The notes beneath the pieces were generated by a model. It ran no database searches and was not told the origin of the DNA. It saw only the letters and a program-made list of their open reading frames with translations. Positions 59,923-64,000 of a stretch of 64,000 nucleotides of DNA are shown here, one piece after another; position 1 is the stretch's first letter; every line of letters starts with the position of its first letter. The DNA comes from UBA11222 sp049323435 (lineage in GTDB: Bacteria > Pseudomonadota > Alphaproteobacteria > UBA11222). The position numbers and the translations under genes were made by a program. The DNA lies in NCBI GenBank assembly GCA_049323435.1, contig JBMOMX010000034.1:26193-90192 (forward strand), read 5' to 3'.

Positions 59923-60551
59923 GGTTTGGGGCCTGCACTGCTGACGATGGGGGTGGCTTTTTCATCGCCGGGTAAAACATATTCCGCCCCTTCCCAGGGG
60001 CTGACAAAATCAAACGCGCGAAATTCCTGGGTTAGATGCACCGGTTCATTGACCACACGTTTATGTTCATCGTCATAGCGCACCTGAACGAATCCGGTAA
60101 GCGGAAAATCCTTGCGCAGCGGATGCCCTTCAAATCCATAATCGGTAAGAATCCGCCGCAGATCGGGATGGCCGGTAAAAGAAATGCCGAACATATCGAA
60201 CACTTCGCGCTCATACCAGTTGGCGGCGGGGAACAGGCCGGCCACGCTGGGCGCCGCAACATCTTCGGCAATTGGCGTCTTTACGCGGATACGCTGATTC
60301 TGATGCACGCTGAGCAGATGATAGATCAGATCGAAACGTTCCGCGCGCCCGGGATAATCGGCGGCCGTAATGTCGATCAGCTGACTGAACCGGCAATTGG
60401 GATCCTTGCATAGATAGGATAAAATGGCGGGTAACTGCTCCACCCTGATATGAACGGTGAGTTCGCCATGCGCAATCGCGAATGACGTCACCGCCTGGGG
60501 CAGTGCGTCCGCGATCTGCTCCCCCAATTCACGCAATGCTGATATGTCCAT
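59919..60551 (-). CDS. nuoC: NADH-quinone oxidoreductase subunit C
   Basis: A 210-aa 30-kDa-type subunit. It contains ITAADYPGRAERFDLIYHLLSVHQNQRIRVKT, the signature NWYEREVFDMFGISFTGHPDLRRILTDYGFEGHPLRKDFPLTG, and a C-terminal tail. ATG 60551 gives the standard N-terminus; the frame to 60599 covers part of the nuoB-nuoC spacer. It overlaps nuoD by four bases. Confidence 0.95.
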   Translation of the reverse strand: MDISALRELGEQIADALPQAVTSFAIAHGELTVHIRVEQLPAILSYLCKDPNCRFSQLIDITAADYPGRAERFDLIYHLLSVHQNQRIRVKTPIAEDVAAPSVAGLFPAANWYEREVFDMFGISFTGHPDLRRILTDYGFEGHPLRKDFPLTGFVQVRYDDEHKRVVNEPVHLTQEFRAFDFVSPWEGAEYVLPGDEKATPIVSSAGPKP

Positions 60552-60631
60552 ATGACCTGTCTGACCTGTTAGGGATCCGCAAACCAATCCGGCCCGCACC
60601 GGAGATCATCTGCAGCTAAAACTATGTTGAT

Positions 60632-61153
60632 CTAGCGGGCGATGGTTCCTTCGCGGCGGATTTTACGCTGTAATTGCAGAATGCCATACATCAGCGCCTC
60701 GGCGGTGGGCGGGCATCCCGGCACATAGATATCCACCGGCACAATGCGGTCGCAACCGCGCACGACGGAATAGGAATAATGGTAATAGCCGCCGCCATTG
60801 GCGCAACTGCCCATGGAAATCACATAGCGCGGTTCCGGCATCTGGTCATAGACCTTGCGCAGCGCGGGCGCCATTTTATTGGTCAGCGTGCCCGCCACAA
60901 TCATCACGTCGGACTGGCGCGGACTGGCGCGCGGGGCAAAGCCAAAGCGTTCCATGTCATAACGCGGCATCGCCGCCTGCATCATCTCGACGCCGCAACA
61001 GGCCAGGCCGAAGGTCATCCACATCAGCGAGCCGGTGCGCGCCCAGGTGATCACATCATCGAGCGAGGTCAGAATATAGCCCTTGTCGGACAGCTCATCC
61101 GACAGCACGCCAAAACCGGCGCCCGAATCGGCGGGATCAACACTCACTCCCAT
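60632..61153 (-). CDS. nuoB: NADH-quinone oxidoreductase subunit B
   Basis: A 173-aa subunit that binds cluster N2. Ligand motifs are FGLACCGVEMMQ, MGSCANGGGYYHYSYSVVRGCDRIVPVD and VPGCPPTAEALMYG. ATG 61153 overlaps the nuoA stop by ten bases; the frame upstream to 61174 is within nuoA. An 80-base gap precedes nuoC. Confidence 0.96.
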   Translation of the reverse strand: MGVSVDPADSGAGFGVLSDELSDKGYILTSLDDVITWARTGSLMWMTFGLACCGVEMMQAAMPRYDMERFGFAPRASPRQSDVMIVAGTLTNKMAPALRKVYDQMPEPRYVISMGSCANGGGYYHYSYSVVRGCDRIVPVDIYVPGCPPTAEALMYGILQLQRKIRREGTIAR

Positions 61154-61509
61154 TCCAGCGCACCCTTTTTCCATTCATAGGCAAAACCAATGGTCAAAAC
61201 CCCCAGAAACACCATCATCGACCAGAAACCATACAGGCCCACATCGCCCAGCGATATCGCCCACGGGAACAGAAACGCCACTTCCAGATCAAAGATAATG
61301 AACAGGATCGCCACCAGATAAAACCGCACGTCAAACTGCATGCGCGAATCATCGAACGCGGGAAACCCGCATTCATAGGCCGACAGTTTTTCCGGATCGG
61401 GCCGGTTTTCGGCCACCACAAACGCCACCACAATCAGCGCCGCCGCCATGACCACGGCGATCCCGGTAAAGATCAGGATCGGCAGATATTCCAACAGTAA
61501 TTCCGGCAT
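61144..61509 (-). CDS. nuoA: NADH-quinone oxidoreductase subunit A
   Basis: A 121-aa three-helix subunit that begins complex I transcription. It has the loop KLSAYECGFPAFDDSRMQFDVRFYLVAILFIIFDLEVAFLFPWA, the diagnostic segment. It is the first gene of the minus-strand nuo operon; a promoter should lie in the 582-base gap upstream, next to the divergent PEP-CTERM gene. Confidence 0.95.
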   Translation of the reverse strand: MPELLLEYLPILIFTGIAVVMAAALIVVAFVVAENRPDPEKLSAYECGFPAFDDSRMQFDVRFYLVAILFIIFDLEVAFLFPWAISLGDVGLYGFWSMMVFLGVLTIGFAYEWKKGALEWE

Positions 61510-62091
61510 AAATGCTGCCTTTGCTTGGACTGTAATGGCCGCGCTGCCGGCACTTTCGCTCCGGCACTTTCACTAATGACCCCCCATGAATCACGCGCGC
61601 AACGCTGGACGCACTATAATCACCGGCCGGTATAATGGAAAGCACCTGGCGAAGAAATTTTTCTCTGCGGCCTCTTCATGCTCCCGCACACCTCACCCCA
61701 GGTGAAGAGCAGCGCCGCAGCCGGGGGATAGACAGGCACGCAACCTGCCTTTTTCTCACAGGCAATTATTTTCGCGCACCGAAACAGTGCGGCCCGGCCA
61801 AAACAACCCCTGGGCCGTTAATTGTTTTGACCGCATTGCCCGGTTTTGAAGCTGCCTGTTTGTTAGCAGCAAATATGTAGCAATAACCACTGGACAAACA
61901 TCCTGGATTTCCTCTACAATACAAATGTGTAGATAAAAAGCTTTTAAAAACAAGCAAGTAAATCAGGTTGGGGTTTGGCGCCAGATAGACAGTTCTTTCG
62001 GCGCATGAAAAGAATAGAGGTTCCGGATGCGGCGAATTTTTTCCGGAGCAATATGACCGGGCAACCGGCAATAATCGAAAGGATCATAAAG
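61510..62091. other. Divergent regulatory region between nuoA and the PEP-CTERM gene
   Basis: No supported gene lies in this 582-base stretch. It should hold the nuo promoter on the minus strand and the PEP-CTERM gene promoter on the plus strand. Visible small features are a tandem CCGGCACTTTC doublet near 61546-61572, a TCACC-CCA-GGTGA palindrome at 61693-61705 that could be an operator, and an AT-rich stretch around 61880-61970. Promoters were not assignable with confidence. Confidence 0.4.
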
Positions 62092-63039
62092 ATGGCCTTC
62101 AACAGGAATATTATATCCGGCAGTGCAGCTGCTCTGGGGCTCACCCTGACCGGGCTGGTCACCCCAGCCTCAGCAGGTTCCATTGTTATGGATTTTACAG
62201 CCACAAGCGGTTTGATGGCTGGAGTGGCGACTGACGCTAATGACAGCTCCCTAGGTCCTGCAACGATCGGAGTGCCCCTGCAGGGGGAATTTGCTGGATA
62301 TACCCTAAATATTCAGGGATTCCGATCTGCTCTGCCAGGTAAATATGATGCCAACCTGGGAGATAAAGACAACACTAAAGACGATCAAGGCCAGTTGCGC
62401 ATGGTGCGGTCAACCTCAGTTGGACTCGGCCTTTGCTCGGATTTTCAAACAATTTTCGGCGATGACAGCACAAATAATAACAAAAACGGAAGCTCCTGCG
62501 CCGAGGGTGGCAGCGGAAGCGGTGCTGGCGGGCCCGAATATACTGTGAATGGGCTTGGCCCCAATCCGGACATAGACGAATCCATCCGGTTCACAATTGC
62601 TGATCCGTATTTATTTGCTGTTAAGACCATGACGTTTCATGCCGCAGGCAATGATAGCGATGATGCGGTAAGAATGTTCTATGATGGGTCAGATACGGAC
62701 TCAGATAGGGATGACTATCTTGATTTCCGGTTATTTGATCTCCCCAATGACGGTAAATATTATAGTACCTGCACCCAGGGCAGTCATGGTCCATTATGCA
62801 CTGTCAACATCTACGATGTCTTGCGGCTAGAATATAACGTGTTGGCTGGTAACGAGTTTGCGACCATCGCCTCGACGGCTGGCTTTGAGTTTATGGCTAT
62901 AGGCAGTAATGACGATTGGTACATTGCGGGCGCCGAGTGGATAACAGTGGATCCAGTCCCCGAACCCGGTTCCTTGACCCTGCTGGGCGCGGGGCTGCTG
63001 GGTCTGGGCTATCTGGGCCGGAGGCGCAAGGCCGCCTGA
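62092..63039 (+). CDS. PEP-CTERM sorting-domain protein
   Basis: A 315-aa secreted protein. A Sec signal peptide with the hydrophobic run SAAALGLTLTGLVTPASA is cut before GSIVMD. The middle is Gly/Asn/Asp/Ser-rich with an NNNKNGSSC stretch and several acidic repeats. The C-terminus is the classical PEP-CTERM signal: PVPEPGSLTLLG, a hydrophobic helix and the RRRKAA cluster. Such proteins are processed and anchored by exosortase (EpsH) and are linked to extracellular polysaccharide. ATG 62092 is preferred because AAAGGA lies upstream; the frame opens earlier at 61975. No exosortase gene is in the window. Confidence 0.88.
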   Translation: MAFNRNIISGSAAALGLTLTGLVTPASAGSIVMDFTATSGLMAGVATDANDSSLGPATIGVPLQGEFAGYTLNIQGFRSALPGKYDANLGDKDNTKDDQGQLRMVRSTSVGLGLCSDFQTIFGDDSTNNNKNGSSCAEGGSGSGAGGPEYTVNGLGPNPDIDESIRFTIADPYLFAVKTMTFHAAGNDSDDAVRMFYDGSDTDSDRDDYLDFRLFDLPNDGKYYSTCTQGSHGPLCTVNIYDVLRLEYNVLAGNEFATIASTAGFEFMAIGSNDDWYIAGAEWITVDPVPEPGSLTLLGAGLLGLGYLGRRRKAA

Positions 63040-63067
63040 GCCGGTCTGGAACAGATCAATTTTTGAA

Positions 63068-63095
63068 AATGCCCCGCTTCGCCGGGGCATTTTTT
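63068..63095 (+). terminator. Rho-independent terminator after the PEP-CTERM gene
   Basis: AATGCCCCG (63068-63076), loop CTTCGC, CGGGGCATT (63083-63091) and a T run to 63095, 28 bases after the stop codon at 63039. A second T-rich run follows. Confidence 0.85.
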
Positions 63096-63156
63096 GTCAG
63101 CTTTTTTTTAAAACATGATCCGGCCTGCGGCACGCAGCCCTGACGCTGCGCACAGC

Positions 63157-63330
63157 GAAAATGGGGTCAGACTCGATTAAATCAGCGAAAATGGGGTCAG
63201 ACTCGATTAAATGATCACGAAAATGGGGTCAGACTCGATTAAATGATCAAATTAAACGCTAAATTAATCGAGTCTGACCCCATTTCTACCCATTTCTACT
63301 TTCTACCCAATCGAGTCTGACCCCATTTCT
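63157..63330. repeat. Palindromic repeat cluster 1: GGGGTCAGACTCGATTAA copies
   Basis: Three direct copies of the 22-base core (with GGGGTCAGACTCGATTAA) start near 63159, 63189 and 63221, the last two followed by ATGATCA. Two inverted copies follow at 63264-63285 and, shortened, at 63309-63328. The unit 63221-63285 is a 65-nt palindrome with 22-bp arms and a 21-nt centre. Further ACCCCATTTCTAC fragments continue to about 63370. Confidence 0.9.
63221..63285. repeat. 65-nt hairpin unit, copy 1
   Basis: The arms AAATGGGGTCAGACTCGATT (plus AA) and their exact reverse complement enclose a 21-nt AT-rich centre. The whole 65 bases recur without change at 63924-63988, 703 bases away, which points to a recent copy or conversion event. 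Confidence 0.92.
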
Positions 63331-63618
63331 ACACCATTTCTACAGACCCCATTTCTACACCATTTCTACATCTTTACTTGTTCTGAACCAGATTCGCCGT
63401 TCAAGTCGGCGACACCTATAAATCATCAAAAACAATAGGTATCATAAGACGTTGCAGCCAACCGCGCCGTCAATAACCGGACAGTAGTGGGTCTGACCCC
63501 TTTCTGTGCAGAAACAGCAAAGTGGATCGCCCGGCCCCACCTTCGCCAAGCCTATGGCGGGCAGGCAAGCTAGGACAAATTGTAAACTGATTGAAACGCT
63601 TTTGCCCCCCACCCCTAT

Positions 63619-63702
63619 CCCCTCCCCACGAGGGGGAGGGGAACAGATCCCAGCATGCCAAGGGAATCCCCTCCCCTTAATGGGGAGGGGTTTGGGGTGG
63701 GG
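63619..63702. repeat. GC-rich repeats related to copies A and B
   Basis: CCCCTCCCCACGAGGGGGAG (about 63619-63641) and CCCCTCCCCTTAATGGGGAG followed by a G-rich tail (63668-63702) are two hairpin-forming relatives of the elements at 18945 and 58589. They lie between the two palindromic repeat clusters and are probably part of the same intergenic repeat family. Confidence 0.6.
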
Positions 63703-63719
63703 TGGAAATGGGGTGGAAA

Positions 63720-64000
63720 AGAGAAATGGGGTCGAAAAGAGAAATGGGGTCAGACTCGATTAATGGGAGAAATGGGGTCAGACTGGTGAGAAATGGGGTC
63801 AGACTCGATTAATTGAGAAATGGGGTCATGATTGAGAAATGGGGTTGAGAAATGGGGTCAGACTCGATTAATGGTAATTGAGAAATGGAAAATGGGAAAA
63901 TGGGGTCAGACTCGATAATGGGAAAATGGGGTCAGACTCGATTAAATGATCAAATTAAACGCTAAATTAATCGAGTCTGACCCCATTTCTAGACCATTTC
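63720..64000. repeat. Palindromic repeat cluster 2: irregular GGGGTCAGACTCGATTAA copies
   Basis: Complete copies of the motif lie near 63742, 63791, 63850 and 63924, and an inverted one at 63967. Shortened or broken copies (for example GGGGTCATGATTGAG and GGGGTTGAGAAATGGGGTCA) lie between at 63724, 63770, 63818, 63838 and 63898. Spacing is irregular and the array runs off the right edge, so its end is not known. No coding sequence lies in 63110-64000. Confidence 0.9.
63924..63988. repeat. 65-nt hairpin unit, copy 2
   Basis: Identical over 65 bases to 63221-63285, including the AT-rich centre. It ends the visible array; the sequence continues with ACCATTTC, again part of the motif, to the window edge. 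Confidence 0.92.

Noticed and set aside
58726..60078. Long open frame of 450 codons on the plus strand inside nuoD and nuoC
   Set aside because: It is antisense to nuoD/nuoC, which have clear family motifs; its protein has no recognisable domain and arises from GC-rich codon bias.
63157..64000. CRISPR array
   Set aside because: The repeats have irregular spacing, occur in both orientations and carry no unique spacers of constant length; no cas gene is present.
1..64000. tRNA, rRNA or tmRNA genes
   Set aside because: I looked in the intergenic stretches for a T-loop GGTTCGAATCC-like sequence with acceptor stem and for rRNA motifs and found none; a scan with tRNAscan-SE would be needed to exclude them.

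Overview
This window looks like part of a draft-quality chromosome (a run of ten Ns at 58696-58705 marks a scaffold join) from a heterotrophic, aerobic alphaproteobacterium. The call rests on the run nuoN-birA-coaX-rnj-mce-DUF1467, a small DUF1467 membrane protein, a PstA with the long N-terminal DUF3333-type region, and the ATR, HIG1 and etfBA genes. I cannot name a genus. Most genes are GC-rich; three stretches stand out by lower GC or by repeats.

Layout. 1-6.2 kb: end of an EAL-domain protein, gluQ, an esterase, a candidate small RNA with promoter and terminator, then (minus strand) etfB-etfA-hbd-VOC and a HIG1 protein with cobalamin adenosyltransferase. 6.2-18.9 kb: three amidohydrolases, osmoregulated glucan synthesis (opgG-opgH), an unrecognised 581-codon gene beside a 20-codon stub of a DNA methyltransferase, an M17 aminopeptidase, a MarR regulator and an NlpC/P60 hydrolase. 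19-25.8 kb: purH plus a surface-polysaccharide cluster (two glycosyltransferases, hexapeptide acetyltransferase, membrane protein, methyltransferase, DegT aminotransferase). 25.8-32.7 kb: complete phosphate regulon phoR-pstSCAB-phoU-phoB with two arrays of Pho boxes before pstS. 32.7-42.4 kb: a second glycosyltransferase, an unusual fusion of a Gfo/Idh/MocA oxidoreductase with an NAD-dependent epimerase, an SDR, a TPR protein, YciB and DUF423 membrane proteins, and an operon of CoA-transferase plus Rieske dioxygenase alpha and beta subunits.

42-61.5 kb is one long minus-strand block: complex I nuoA to nuoN, then birA, coaX, rnj, mce and DUF1467. It is broken between nuoF and nuoG by a VOC gene and, in opposite orientation, a hicAB toxin-antitoxin pair whose putative operators lie next to the nuoG start. 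The nuoD-nuoE junction carries an insertion-like repeat block flanked by a 41-bp imperfect duplication, with the assembly gap inside it. The window ends with a divergent PEP-CTERM protein and about 850 bp of dense direct and inverted copies of a GGGGTCAGACTCGATTAA motif, including two identical 65-nt palindromic units.

The most interesting items are the unknown gene at 13118 (lower GC, HEPN-like R-x5-H motif near its C-terminus, beside a methyltransferase stub), the hicAB/VOC insertion inside complex I, the candidate small RNA at about 2061-2176, the Pho-box arrays overlapping the phoR stop codon, and the terminal palindromic repeat cluster. No tRNA, rRNA or CRISPR array was seen.
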